NCBI RefSeq assembly: GCF_015062985.1
Contig: NZ_SUTI01000001.1
Span: forward strand, 17,890 to 81,889
Source: Methanobrevibacter sp.
GTDB taxonomy: Archaea > Methanobacteriota > Methanobacteria > Methanobacteriales > Methanobacteriaceae
Reading direction: 5' to 3'
DNA: 64,000 nucleotides
The notes beneath the pieces were generated by a model that worked only from the letters and a program-made list of their open reading frames with translations, made no database searches and was not told the origin of the DNA. Made by a program: the position numbers and the translations under genes. The stretch's first letter is position 1. Each line of letters opens with the position of its first letter. Below, one piece after another: positions 17,646-25,913 of this stretch.

Positions 17646-18116
17646 ATGTTCAGGCAAATGAGAAGACATAAACAGGAACTTTCAAAAGAGGAATGCATTA
17701 GAATATTAAAAGAGGAGCCTCGAGGAGTTCTTGCGTTATTGGGAGATGACGATTATCCCTATTCACTTCCAATGAGTCATGTATATGTCGACGGCAAAAT
17801 CTATTTTCACGGAGCTAAGGAAGGCCATAAGAATGATGCCGTTCAAAAATGTCCTAAGGTTTCATACTGCGTCATGGATAAGGGTGTAAAGGAGAAGGAC
17901 AGCTGGTGGTACACCTTCAAAAGTGTCATAGTTTTCGGAAAGATCAGAATATTGAATGATAATGATGAAAAAATTGACAGATTAACACATTTGGGCGATA
18001 AGTTCTTCCCGACACATGAAGAAACTGTTAAGGAAATCGACAGGCTTCTGGACAGGACTGAAGTTTTTGAAATCACTATCGAGCATATGAGCGGAAAGAT
18101 AGTCAGGGAAAAATAA
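17646..18116 (+). CDS. NimA-like flavin-binding protein (pyridoxamine 5'-phosphate oxidase fold)
   Basis: A 156-aa split-barrel flavoprotein. The N-terminal MRRHKQELSKEECIRILKEE, the strand GVLALLGDDDYPYSLPMSHVYVDGKIYFHGAKEGHKND and VSYCVMDKG match the 5-nitroimidazole-resistance / NimA group, which binds FMN or haem and reduces small aromatic or nitro compounds. It is probably a redox detoxification enzyme in the cytoplasm. The TATA-like TTTATAAG about 27 bp upstream and the absence of a ribosome binding site suggest a leaderless transcript. The next gene (acyltransferase) starts 12 bp after its stop. Confidence 0.8.
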   Translation: MFRQMRRHKQELSKEECIRILKEEPRGVLALLGDDDYPYSLPMSHVYVDGKIYFHGAKEGHKNDAVQKCPKVSYCVMDKGVKEKDSWWYTFKSVIVFGKIRILNDNDEKIDRLTHLGDKFFPTHEETVKEIDRLLDRTEVFEITIEHMSGKIVREK

Positions 18117-18128
18117 AAGGGCACGATA

Positions 18129-19205
18129 ATGAAAAGCAAGCGCATATTCTACTATGATGCCCTAAGGGCAATGGCAATAATTGGAATTGTATTCTGCCAT
18201 GTTTCCAATTTATTTGTTGCACAGGGCATAAACAGACCTGATTTTTATATTGCCGCATTTTTTGATTGTTTCAGGGATTTTTCAATACCTATTTTTATAA
18301 TGCTAAGTGGTGCGCTATTAATCAATAGAAGGGATTCGCTAAAGGATTTTTTTAAAAAGAGACTGTCAAGGATATTCATCCCATTTGTATTTTGGGCTTT
18401 TTTATATATCATTTATTCTGATCGGATGATATATCATGGATTTTATCTGGATAAGGCAATAGATATCTTTTTCGGAACATCCGGCACTATTGGTGTTGCA
18501 TTCTGGTTTATTTGGATGATTGTTGTTGTTTATTTCCTGATTTTCATTATAAATCAAATCATTGCGATGGGATGTAGGAGAGTAGAAGGTTTCGACAGTA
18601 AATTTATTTTCCTTTTAACAGTATTATCAGTAATTTTCATAGCGTTGTCAGATTTTGATTTCATCAATCCCATGAGCTCTAAAATTAACTATTTCCTATC
18701 ATTTATTACATACATCATAATTGGTTATTTCATAGCCAACAATGATTATGTGGGAAGTAAATTAGGTCCGAAAAAGATGGTAGCTATTACATTAGTATTG
18801 TCTGTGGGATTCTATTTTTATTACATATTCGGCTTTGTCGTTCCGATGTCTATAGTGGAAAACCGCTTCGTATTCATGAATTATTTCAATCTTCTGCTGC
18901 TTATGATGTCAGTGAGCATATTTCTGCTCTTCAAATATCTTTCTAAAATCCAATTTGGAGAAAAAATTGAAAAAGGCAATTTTGGCTCTTTTATTACCGT
19001 GATAAGCCAGTACAGTTTTGGAATATATCTCTGTCATTATCTTTTCTTGTATGAGTTAAAAAGACATCTCGTAAGATTTTATGCCTATCAAAACCCATTG
19101 ATATGGATACCTACCTTAGTAATTCTCATATTGGCCATTTCATTAATTGTGTTATTTATTTTAAATAGCATTCCTGATTTAAAGAGATTTTCCGGCAAAG
19201 CTTAA
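18129..19205 (+). CDS. Acyltransferase 3 family membrane protein
   Basis: A 358-aa integral membrane protein with about ten helices. The N-terminal RIFYYDALRAMAIIGIVFCH carries the conserved Arg and His of acyltransferase-3 (OafA/WecH-like) enzymes, and later come ISQYSFGIYLCHYLF and RIFIPFVFWA. These enzymes move acetyl or succinyl groups onto surface glycans or lipids. The GT2 glycosyltransferase that follows 26 bp later supports a cell-surface glycan role, an inference. The acceptor is not known. Confidence 0.85.
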   Translation: MKSKRIFYYDALRAMAIIGIVFCHVSNLFVAQGINRPDFYIAAFFDCFRDFSIPIFIMLSGALLINRRDSLKDFFKKRLSRIFIPFVFWAFLYIIYSDRMIYHGFYLDKAIDIFFGTSGTIGVAFWFIWMIVVVYFLIFIINQIIAMGCRRVEGFDSKFIFLLTVLSVIFIALSDFDFINPMSSKINYFLSFITYIIIGYFIANNDYVGSKLGPKKMVAITLVLSVGFYFYYIFGFVVPMSIVENRFVFMNYFNLLLLMMSVSIFLLFKYLSKIQFGEKIEKGNFGSFITVISQYSFGIYLCHYLFLYELKRHLVRFYAYQNPLIWIPTLVILILAISLIVLFILNSIPDLKRFSGKA

Positions 19206-19231
19206 AAGTCAGTTGTTATATAAAATATTTT

Positions 19232-20626
19232 ATGGAAAAGGAATTTGTATTTTCAATTATAATGCCGATTTACAATAGTGAAGAATATATTAGGCAAAGC
19301 ATTGATTCAGTATTGTCCCAAACACTGGATTTCAGGCAACATGTCCAATTGATCCTGGTGAATGACGGCAGTACAGACAGTTCATTGGATATTGCTCTTG
19401 AATATCAGAGTCGATATCCTGAAAACATTGAGGTTGTCTCACAGGAAAACCAGGGACTGGGGGCCGCACGCAATACTGGTTTAAACTATGCTAAAGGAAA
19501 ATACGTCAATTTTCTGGACCCTGATGATTATTTTTCAGATAATGCTCTGAAGGAAGTCAAGGAGTTTTTTGAAAAACATAATGACATCATTGACATAGTT
19601 TCGATAAGGGTCATGATGTTTGGAAGAAGAACCGGCGACCATCCTCTTAATTTCAAGTTCAAAAAGGACAGGGTCATTGATTTAACGAATGAACCTGCAA
19701 ATCCCCAACTTGCCGTCAACTCTTCATTCATCAAATTGGAGGCCTTTGATAACTTAAGGTTCAGAACTGACCTGGTCACCTCTGAAGATACTAATGTCTC
19801 ATGCAAAATTCTGCTTGACAAAAAAGCTTTCGGTGTATTGGAATCTCCAGCTTATTATTATAGAAAAAGGGAAGACAAAACCTCTCTGGTAGATACGGCT
19901 CTCGCCAAAAAAGGGTTTTTCACATACAGGCTGAAGAATCATTTTATGGATGTAATCAATTATTGCCTTGATAAGGAGGGGAAAGTCCCATTGTTTATTC
20001 AGTGCACACTTGCCTATAATATTCAATGGATGGTAACTCCTCAGATACCGGAATTCTCCACCGACGAGGAAAAAGAGGAGTTAATGCGCTTGTTCGGCAA
20101 GGTTATGAGCTACATATCCCCGGAGGCACTGTCATATAGGAATATTGTTTTCAACGATTTTTTAAGGAACTACTTAATCATAAAATCAAATGATGACCTC
20201 CATCGTGTTGTTGATACTGAGGGCAACGATGTTTTTATGAAGACCAAAGAAAGACTTCTTGATAAGCTAAGCAGACATAAGGTATGGGTAATAGATGCAG
20301 AAAACGTTGATGATAAGATAACTCTTTCAGCCTCTTTCAATTCAATGTTCAATCCCGACAATATTGCTTTTAAAGCCATTTTCTATGATGGTGGAGGAAA
20401 CATTATGACTTCCGTTTCAAGGCCTTCCAAGAAGCATTCAGGGGATAATGTGGAATTTTTCTCTGAGACTCTTCAGCACATAATCTCTTTTGATTTGGAC
20501 ATCCCGAAAACAGCCGATGAGATTAGGATTGCAGTAGTATATGTCAGTGATGAGGGAGTTATAACCCAGTACCCTCAGGTAGGATTCACTGGAAAGGCTA
20601 AGGGATATGAATACCTTATAAGGTGA
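19232..20626 (+). CDS. Glycosyltransferase family 2 protein
   Basis: A 464-aa protein with an N-terminal GT-A domain: FSIIMPIYNSEEYIRQSIDS (residues 6-25), LVNDGSTDSSLDI, ENQGLGAARNTGL and LDPDDYF (the DxD-type metal site at about 95-98). The second half (from ~300) is beta-rich and lacks an obvious family, perhaps an accessory binding domain. It transfers a sugar from a nucleotide sugar to a surface polymer or lipid carrier. Its last codons overlap the start region of ung (stop 20624-20626; the next gene's GGTGA ribosome site spans it). Confidence 0.85.
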   Translation: MEKEFVFSIIMPIYNSEEYIRQSIDSVLSQTLDFRQHVQLILVNDGSTDSSLDIALEYQSRYPENIEVVSQENQGLGAARNTGLNYAKGKYVNFLDPDDYFSDNALKEVKEFFEKHNDIIDIVSIRVMMFGRRTGDHPLNFKFKKDRVIDLTNEPANPQLAVNSSFIKLEAFDNLRFRTDLVTSEDTNVSCKILLDKKAFGVLESPAYYYRKREDKTSLVDTALAKKGFFTYRLKNHFMDVINYCLDKEGKVPLFIQCTLAYNIQWMVTPQIPEFSTDEEKEELMRLFGKVMSYISPEALSYRNIVFNDFLRNYLIIKSNDDLHRVVDTEGNDVFMKTKERLLDKLSRHKVWVIDAENVDDKITLSASFNSMFNPDNIAFKAIFYDGGGNIMTSVSRPSKKHSGDNVEFFSETLQHIISFDLDIPKTADEIRIAVVYVSDEGVITQYPQVGFTGKAKGYEYLIR

Positions 20627-20631
20627 TTTTT

Positions 20632-21291
20632 ATGATTGGAAATGATTGGGATTTGCTTTTAAGTGATGAATTTCAAAAGGAGTATTTCGTTGAAATGATG
20701 GATTTCATCGATGAGGAATATGAAAACAGAACCGTATATCCTCCCTATGAGGACATGTTCAATGCATTCAAGTTCACTCCGCCAGATAATGTCAAGGTAG
20801 TTATCTTAGGTCAGGACCCGTATCATGAGGCAGGTCAGGCTCATGGCCTTGCTTTTTCAACACCCGAGGGCAGGGCGATTCCAAGATCTCTTAAAAACAT
20901 TTTCAAGGAAATCAACAGTGAATTTTCATATCCAATTCCGGAATCAGGGTCTCTGGAAAAATGGGCAAAGCAGGGCGTATTTCTGCTTAATACCGTGCTG
21001 ACTGTTGAAGAGGGCAATGCGAATTCCCACAGCAAATGCGGATGGCAGACATTTACCGATAATGTTATCAGAATATTGGACAGTCAAAATCAGCCTATTG
21101 TGTTCCTGCTTTGGGGAAAACAGGCTGAAAAGAAAAAGGAACTGATTATTAATCCGAATCATCTGGTTTTGATCACGTCACACCCGTCACCGTTTTCTGC
21201 TAGAAGAGGATTTTTCGGTTCAAATCATTTCAGGATGGCTAACGATTTTTTAAAGGATAATGGTGTCAGTGAAATTGACTGGAAGCTATAG
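20632..21291 (+). CDS. ung: Uracil-DNA glycosylase, family 1 (UNG)
   Basis: Excises uracil from DNA to begin base-excision repair. Hallmarks of family 1 are visible: GQDPYHEAGQAHGLAFS with the catalytic Asp at about residue 62, VFLLNTVLTVEEG and HPSPFSARRGFFGSNHF, the leucine/DNA-intercalation loop. The 219-aa product starts at ATG 20632 with GGTGA at 20622-20626, preferred over an in-frame GTG at 20623. Many archaea use family 4 or 5 enzymes instead, so a bacterial-type UNG suggests lateral acquisition, an inference. Confidence 0.92.
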   Translation: MIGNDWDLLLSDEFQKEYFVEMMDFIDEEYENRTVYPPYEDMFNAFKFTPPDNVKVVILGQDPYHEAGQAHGLAFSTPEGRAIPRSLKNIFKEINSEFSYPIPESGSLEKWAKQGVFLLNTVLTVEEGNANSHSKCGWQTFTDNVIRILDSQNQPIVFLLWGKQAEKKKELIINPNHLVLITSHPSPFSARRGFFGSNHFRMANDFLKDNGVSEIDWKL

Positions 21292-21297
21292 TGATGA

Positions 21298-21864
21298 TTA
21301 AATTACTATTTCATAGCTGGCTTTTCTGTTATCTCTCATTCTTGAATCCATTTCGACCAGATCATAAACCAAAGGATTGGCTATGAGCATCGACCATATT
21401 TCAAAGGTAACCCTTATAAAGTCTTCATTCAGTTTTATATGGTCATGGACAATAGGGCATTCATATGGAAATTCGCTTTCATCGAATATTAAATGAAATT
21501 CCCCTTTCTTGTTCAGGTGAGGTATCAGAGGAAATGTCCTGCATTGGATGGGGCGTATTGACCTGTCGCATTTTGGAGGATTTACGCATTTTACCAGATA
21601 AATTTGGCCTTTCCATGAATGAGGATATTTAATTTCGGATGAATCAATGAAATACAGCTCAAATTCATCGCTGTCTTCATACATAAGTTCCTCTCCGGGA
21701 AGCAAATACAACGCCAATTCTTCGTTTCTGTAGTCTTCCGCATCATAAACGCAGCATACTTCACCGCATAATTTTCCGCAGTCAAAATCGACTGGTGTTA
21801 CCTCATCAAGCCTTTTATAAATTTTTTCAATGCTCTTTTTCATTTCTTCAGCAGTGATTTCCAT
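21298..21864 (-). CDS. Cysteine-cluster protein (YkgJ / zinc-iron-chelating domain family)
   Basis: A 188-aa protein with clustered cysteines: CGKLCGEVCC (about residues 26-35) and, later, NPPKCDRSIRPIQCRTFPLIPHL. This CxxxC..CC plus C...C layout is the YkgJ / Fe-Zn cluster-binding family (PF03692), thought to bind a metal or iron-sulfur cluster. Function unknown. The downstream end of ung and this gene converge with only 6 bp between stops. The start at 21864 has no clear ribosome binding site, so a leaderless start is likely. Confidence 0.75.
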   Translation of the reverse strand: MEITAEEMKKSIEKIYKRLDEVTPVDFDCGKLCGEVCCVYDAEDYRNEELALYLLPGEELMYEDSDEFELYFIDSSEIKYPHSWKGQIYLVKCVNPPKCDRSIRPIQCRTFPLIPHLNKKGEFHLIFDESEFPYECPIVHDHIKLNEDFIRVTFEIWSMLIANPLVYDLVEMDSRMRDNRKASYEIVI

Positions 21865-21916
21865 ATTATCTAATTAGAATATTGATTTTCAATCAGTTAT
21901 ATTTTTTACTTATTTG

Positions 21917-21932
21917 ACTAACATTCGTTAGT
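21917..21932. promoter_or_regulatory. TetR-type operator 1 (upstream of TATA)
   Basis: Perfect 6-bp half-sites ACTAAC and GTTAGT separated by ATTC, a 16-bp inverted repeat just upstream of a TATA-like TTTATATA (21933-21940) for the TetR gene at 21984. A second copy at 21960-21975 lies 43 bp away, about four helical turns. Most likely the autoregulatory operator of the adjacent TetR. Confidence 0.65.
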
Positions 21933-21959
21933 TTTATATAACTTCAAGAGCAACATTAA

Positions 21960-21975
21960 ACTAACAAGCGTTAGT
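21960..21975. promoter_or_regulatory. TetR-type operator 2 (over the transcript start)
   Basis: Second copy of the same palindrome, ACTAAC-AAGC-GTTAGT, with identical half-sites and a different 4-bp centre. It lies between the TATA box and the start codon at 21984, so binding would block initiation or elongation. Identical half-sites and centre spacing make chance occurrence very unlikely. Confidence 0.65.
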
Positions 21976-21983
21976 GTGATGAA

Positions 21984-22589
21984 ATGACAAAAAATAAGAT
22001 TATGGATGTTTCAATAGATTTGTTTTCACAGTTCGGTTATGATGGAGTATCCGTAAGGCAGATTGCCTCAGAGGTTGGAATTCGTGAAAGCTCAATATAT
22101 AATCATTTCAAAAGCAAGCAAGAAATATTGAAAGCTATTATGGATTATTATATTGAAGAGATGACTAGCGATGAAATACCAATGGAGCAGGCAGCCCTAA
22201 ACCTTGATAGGGGATTTGACTATTTCTACAAGGCGGGCTGCGATGCATTTCTCAGCAAGCTCAAAGAGAAAAAGATGATGAAGATAACAAGACTGTTTTT
22301 CATAGAATCTTATCACAACGATGAGGTGAAAAACTTCTTAAAAAGGGACATCATCGATGCTCCCGTATACGGATGGATTGAACTTTTCAATCTGATGAAA
22401 TCAAAAAATGTAATCAGAAAGGATTGTGACGTAAAGCAGCTTGCGGAGTCCTTTTTCTACTACGGCATGTTTTTGCTCTATGAGCATTTCATAATAAACT
22501 ATCCTGAAGATGATGAAGTCTTTTTAAGGGAATTCCTTGAAAAAACCCAAAATCATGCTAAAATAATTTTCAACTCCGTGAAAATATGA
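21984..22589 (+). CDS. TetR family transcriptional regulator
   Basis: A 201-aa repressor-type protein. The N-terminal helix-turn-helix reads VSVRQIASEVGIRESSIYNHF (about residues 24-44), followed by the usual KSKQEIL helix; the C-terminal helical domain should bind a ligand and mediate dimerisation. It heads an operon with a GNAT (ATGA overlap) and an iron-sulfur flavoprotein. The two 16-bp palindromes at 21917 and 21960 are its probable operators. A close relative sits at 41724-42353 with a related palindrome. The ligand is unknown. Confidence 0.88.
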   Translation: MTKNKIMDVSIDLFSQFGYDGVSVRQIASEVGIRESSIYNHFKSKQEILKAIMDYYIEEMTSDEIPMEQAALNLDRGFDYFYKAGCDAFLSKLKEKKMMKITRLFFIESYHNDEVKNFLKRDIIDAPVYGWIELFNLMKSKNVIRKDCDVKQLAESFFYYGMFLLYEHFIINYPEDDEVFLREFLEKTQNHAKIIFNSVKI

Positions 22590-23215
22590 AGGAAGGTATT
22601 AAATTGAATATAAGACTTGAAAAAGAAATGGATTATTTTGAAGTTGAAAACCTGGTCAGAAATTCATTTTGGAATATATATCGACCTGGAGCTTATGAGC
22701 ACTATATTGTGCATAACTTAAGGGATGATGACAGCTTCATTAAGGATTTGGCATATGTTATTGAAAAGGATGGGATGATTATAGGCCATATCAACTATTC
22801 AAGAGGCAGAATCATATATGAAAATGACTGTGAAGAGGCAGTCATACTCGGCCCATTAGCTATTGACAGGGATTTCCAAAAGCAGGGACTCGGATCCAAA
22901 CTTATAGAATATACGCTTAAATTAGCCGAAGAAAGTGAAGTTCCTTTTGTTTTCGTAGTTGGTGATGAAGGATATTACTCAAGATTTGGATTTGAAAGCG
23001 CTTCCAAATATGATTATTATCTCGAAGGGACAGATTGCAATGACGAGAATCCCTTTTTCATGATTAAGGTATTTGACATGGACAGTATTGGCAATGCAAA
23101 GGGGATATTTCACAATCCCGACGTTTTTGATGTTGATGAAAATGATGTTGATGAGTTTGATGAAAAATTCGAATATAAGGAAAAGTTAATTCTGGAAGGT
23201 CAATTGGGTGTTTAA
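22586..23215 (+). CDS. GNAT family N-acetyltransferase
   Basis: A 209-aa acetyltransferase of the YhbS-like group. ILGPLAIDRDFQKQGLGSKL (about residues 91-110) is the acetyl-CoA-binding motif, followed by VFVVGDEGYYSRFGFESAS, the usual C-terminal beta bulge. The ATG at 22586 overlaps the TetR stop (ATGA), but GGAAGGT at 22591-22597 would better serve the TTG at 22604, so the N-terminus is uncertain by 6 residues. Translationally coupled to the TetR gene, and the next gene starts directly after its stop. The acyl acceptor is unknown. Confidence 0.85.
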   Translation: MKEGIKLNIRLEKEMDYFEVENLVRNSFWNIYRPGAYEHYIVHNLRDDDSFIKDLAYVIEKDGMIIGHINYSRGRIIYENDCEEAVILGPLAIDRDFQKQGLGSKLIEYTLKLAEESEVPFVFVVGDEGYYSRFGFESASKYDYYLEGTDCNDENPFFMIKVFDMDSIGNAKGIFHNPDVFDVDENDVDEFDEKFEYKEKLILEGQLGV

Positions 23216-23947
23216 ATGAAATATGTAATAATTAACGGTTCACCAAGGAAAAAGAATACTTGGGCGGTTGTAAAGCAGGTCAAGAAGAATTTGGAAGGCG
23301 AATTTGAAGAGATTCATCTGTTGAAGAAAAAGATTCCGATGTGCAACGGATGTTTCAAATGCATTATGGAAGGTGAGGATGCATGCCCCCATTTTGATAG
23401 GGTCAATCCGATAATCGAAAAGATAAGGCAATCTGATGCAATCATCATTGCCTCTCCCGTTTATGCAATGAATGTTTCAGCACTGTTGAAAAACTTCTTC
23501 GACCATACAGCATATTTCTATCACAGGCCTGAATTTTTTGATAAGAAGGCATTGGTTGCGGTTACAACTGCCGGGGCAGGACAAAAGAAGGTGGCGAATT
23601 ATATTGATGAAACATTAAGGCATTTGGGTGTCAATAATGTACATAAGATATCCATTGCATGTGGCGGCAAGGACACATTGGAGACAAAAAAGATAGATTC
23701 TGTGGCAGAAAAGTTCAGAAGGGATGTTGAATCCAATAAGTTGAGCAGTCCAAAATTTTCGGATATTTTATATTTCAATGTTTGGAAGGCAATGGCTTTA
23801 TCAAAAGACCCAATTGAAGCAGATAAGAAGTATTGGTTTGAAACAGGTCTTGTCAATCATGATTTTGCACCAAATGTAAAGTTGAATGTTGTCAAAAAGG
23901 CAGTTTCCAAAGTATTGTTTTTCTTTATGAGAAAAGCCATCAAGTGA
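23216..23947 (+). CDS. Flavodoxin-fold NAD(P)H oxidoreductase with iron-sulfur cysteines
   Basis: A 243-aa protein of the NADPH-dependent FMN reductase / iron-sulfur flavoprotein group. INGSPRKKNTW (residues 4-14) is the FMN phosphate loop, and MCNGCFKCIMEGEDAC (CX2CX2CX7C) supplies a likely 4Fe-4S cluster. IIASPVYAMNVSALLKNFFD is the flavin-contact helix. The C-terminal ~60 residues are an extension with WFETG. The start abuts the preceding stop (gap 0), so it is the third gene of the TetR operon and may detoxify a redox-active compound sensed by the TetR. Confidence 0.82.
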   Translation: MKYVIINGSPRKKNTWAVVKQVKKNLEGEFEEIHLLKKKIPMCNGCFKCIMEGEDACPHFDRVNPIIEKIRQSDAIIIASPVYAMNVSALLKNFFDHTAYFYHRPEFFDKKALVAVTTAGAGQKKVANYIDETLRHLGVNNVHKISIACGGKDTLETKKIDSVAEKFRRDVESNKLSSPKFSDILYFNVWKAMALSKDPIEADKKYWFETGLVNHDFAPNVKLNVVKKAVSKVLFFFMRKAIK

Positions 23948-23987
23948 ATCTTTTCCATAATTTTTTTATCATTTTCTCACTGTTGAA

Positions 23988-24004
23988 AAGTTAACTGTTT
24001 ACTT
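23988..24004. promoter_or_regulatory. Putative MarR operator at the promoter
   Basis: A 17-bp imperfect palindrome, AAGTTAAC-T-GTTTACTT, with a single mismatched pair, sits immediately upstream of the TATA-like ATTTATATC (24010-24018) of the MarR-family gene starting at 24053. MarR proteins bind such palindromes and commonly control their own operon, here likely the two downstream MFS exporters. Confidence 0.45.
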
Positions 24005-24052
24005 AGAAACATTTATATCTTATATGAAACAGACTATCATTAAGGTGAGATT

Positions 24053-24502
24053 ATGGAAGATGAAAGCTTTCAGGGGATATTTGACAATTCGCCATTCATT
24101 GCATGGATTCACAACATTTCCAAAAATCAGATGAAATATCTAAATTCAAAAATTAAGGACATGAATCTTGGCCATGAAATGAGGTATATAATGGCGGTTT
24201 ATGACAATCAGGGAATATCCCAGGATGATCTGGTAGCTATTTTTGGCCAAAGCAAGGCAAGTATAGCAAAATCCGTTAAGAAACTGGAAGACCAGGGTTA
24301 TATTGAAAGGAAAATCAATCAGGATAACAGAAGAAAATACATGCTTAATACAACTTCAAAGGCAAATGAACTGGTTCCCAAAATTAGGCAAATCTCAAAG
24401 GACTGGGAAAAGGAAGTCGGAATAACAGATGAAGATATTGAGCTTAGAAGAAGAATCAAGGAAATTGCCGTCAGCGGAATGAAGTTAGTGGAGGATTTGT
24501 AA
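24053..24502 (+). CDS. MarR family transcriptional regulator
   Basis: A 149-aa winged helix-turn-helix protein. ISQDDLVAIFGQSKASIAKSVKKLEDQGYIERKIN (about residues 63-97) is the MarR DNA-binding core, with the wing at DNRRKYMLNTTSKANELV. The GGTGA ribosome binding site is at 24044-24048. The palindrome at 23988 is its probable operator. It precedes the MFS pair by 15 bp, so the three are likely one operon, a classic drug-sensing arrangement. The ligand is unknown. Confidence 0.88.
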   Translation: MEDESFQGIFDNSPFIAWIHNISKNQMKYLNSKIKDMNLGHEMRYIMAVYDNQGISQDDLVAIFGQSKASIAKSVKKLEDQGYIERKINQDNRRKYMLNTTSKANELVPKIRQISKDWEKEVGITDEDIELRRRIKEIAVSGMKLVEDL

Positions 24503-24517
24503 TTTCGTGGTGATAAT

Positions 24518-25897
24518 ATGAAACTGGATATTGAAACATCAGTGGTAATGGTATCGTTTCTCACATCGTTTTTTGCAGTATTCCTGTCTGCGGGCATAGT
24601 CATAGGTGTGCCATCAATTGCAAGTGAATTTGCAATGAACAATATCGTTCAAAATTGGATAATAACCATTGCTCTGCTTGTCGTGGCTGTGTTCACGCTC
24701 CCTGCAGGGCAGCTTTCCGGCAAATTCGGTGTTAAAAAATCACTGATAGCGGGAGTTCTTGTTTTTCTGTTTGCTTCTATAGGAGCATGTCTATCATTTT
24801 CTACTGAATCATTTTTATTTTTCAGAGTAATTCAAGGTATAGGCGGAGCATTTTCAAATGTTTCTGCAATGGCAATGGTTGTACAAGCCATCAATCCTCA
24901 AAATAGGGGTAAGGCTTTAGGGCTGACAGTGACGGGTGTCTATTTGGCAGGTTCTCTCTCGCCGGTAATCTGCGGATTTTTGGTTTATAACTTCGGATGG
25001 AGATCAATGTTTTACTTTACCATTCCATTCTTTGCAGTCTGCATAGCGCTCATGATTTGGAAGATTCCCGGAGACTGGAAAACCTATGAAAATGATAAGA
25101 TTGATACAATAGGCTATCTGATATATGGAATTGGCATATTGCTGTTTATCTATGGATTCACAAGTCTTATGAATTTCATCGGTCAGGTTTGCGTACTGGT
25201 CGGCTTCATTCTGCTTGTCATATTCGGATATTATGAAACCAAAGCGTCCAGTCCAGCATTCAATATGAGATTATTCAAGAACATGAAGTTCACGTCTTCC
25301 AACATTGCGGCCTTATGCAGCTATCTCGCAATAGCTGCACTCACAACAATTCTCAATTACCATTTCCAGTATGTCAGGGGGTGGAATGCACAGATGTCCG
25401 GATTGATTTTGATTATTACTCCCATAATCATGGCATTGATGGCACCTAATTCAGGAAAACTGTCTGATAGGATTCATCCTCAAAAATTGGCGGCAATTGG
25501 GATGGCCATTGCAACATTTGCGGTTTTAATCCTGGTATTCCTTGATGCAGATACTCCAATTTATCTTATAGTCATTGCAATGATTTTGCAGGGTATGGGA
25601 ATGGGACTTTTCACAAGTCCAAATACGAATGCAATAATGAGTTCAGTTCCACCAAAGGAAACTCCTAACGCCTCTGCGGCACAATCTGCAATGAGAACAA
25701 TAGGCCAGACTATGAGTTTGGGCCTTTTGACACTTATATTCGCTTGGATTATGGGCAGTCTAAAACTTTCTTCACAATATGCAGATATGATTGTCCAAAG
25801 CTCACAGTTAGTTTGCCTGATATGCTTTATAATCTGCATAGTTGCGGTTATAGCATCTTTGGCAGGTATTCGTTCAAAAGATTCATTTAATATATAA
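24518..25897 (+). CDS. MFS drug/multidrug exporter, copy 1
   Basis: A 459-aa major facilitator of the DHA2-like (EmrB/QacA) drug:H+ antiporter group. It shows about 14 hydrophobic helices; QLSGKFGVKKSLIAGVL is the motif-A loop, FRVIQGIGGAFSNVSAM the helix-4 region, and GKALGLTVTGVYLAGSLSPVICGF motif C (antiporter). GGTGATAAT lies just before the ATG. It is followed 16 bp later by a highly similar paralogue, evidence of tandem duplication. Probably exports a toxic compound under MarR control. Confidence 0.88.
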   Translation: MKLDIETSVVMVSFLTSFFAVFLSAGIVIGVPSIASEFAMNNIVQNWIITIALLVVAVFTLPAGQLSGKFGVKKSLIAGVLVFLFASIGACLSFSTESFLFFRVIQGIGGAFSNVSAMAMVVQAINPQNRGKALGLTVTGVYLAGSLSPVICGFLVYNFGWRSMFYFTIPFFAVCIALMIWKIPGDWKTYENDKIDTIGYLIYGIGILLFIYGFTSLMNFIGQVCVLVGFILLVIFGYYETKASSPAFNMRLFKNMKFTSSNIAALCSYLAIAALTTILNYHFQYVRGWNAQMSGLILIITPIIMALMAPNSGKLSDRIHPQKLAAIGMAIATFAVLILVFLDADTPIYLIVIAMILQGMGMGLFTSPNTNAIMSSVPPKETPNASAAQSAMRTIGQTMSLGLLTLIFAWIMGSLKLSSQYADMIVQSSQLVCLICFIICIVAVIASLAGIRSKDSFNI

Positions 25898-25913
25898 AAA
25901 AGAGGGAAAAATC

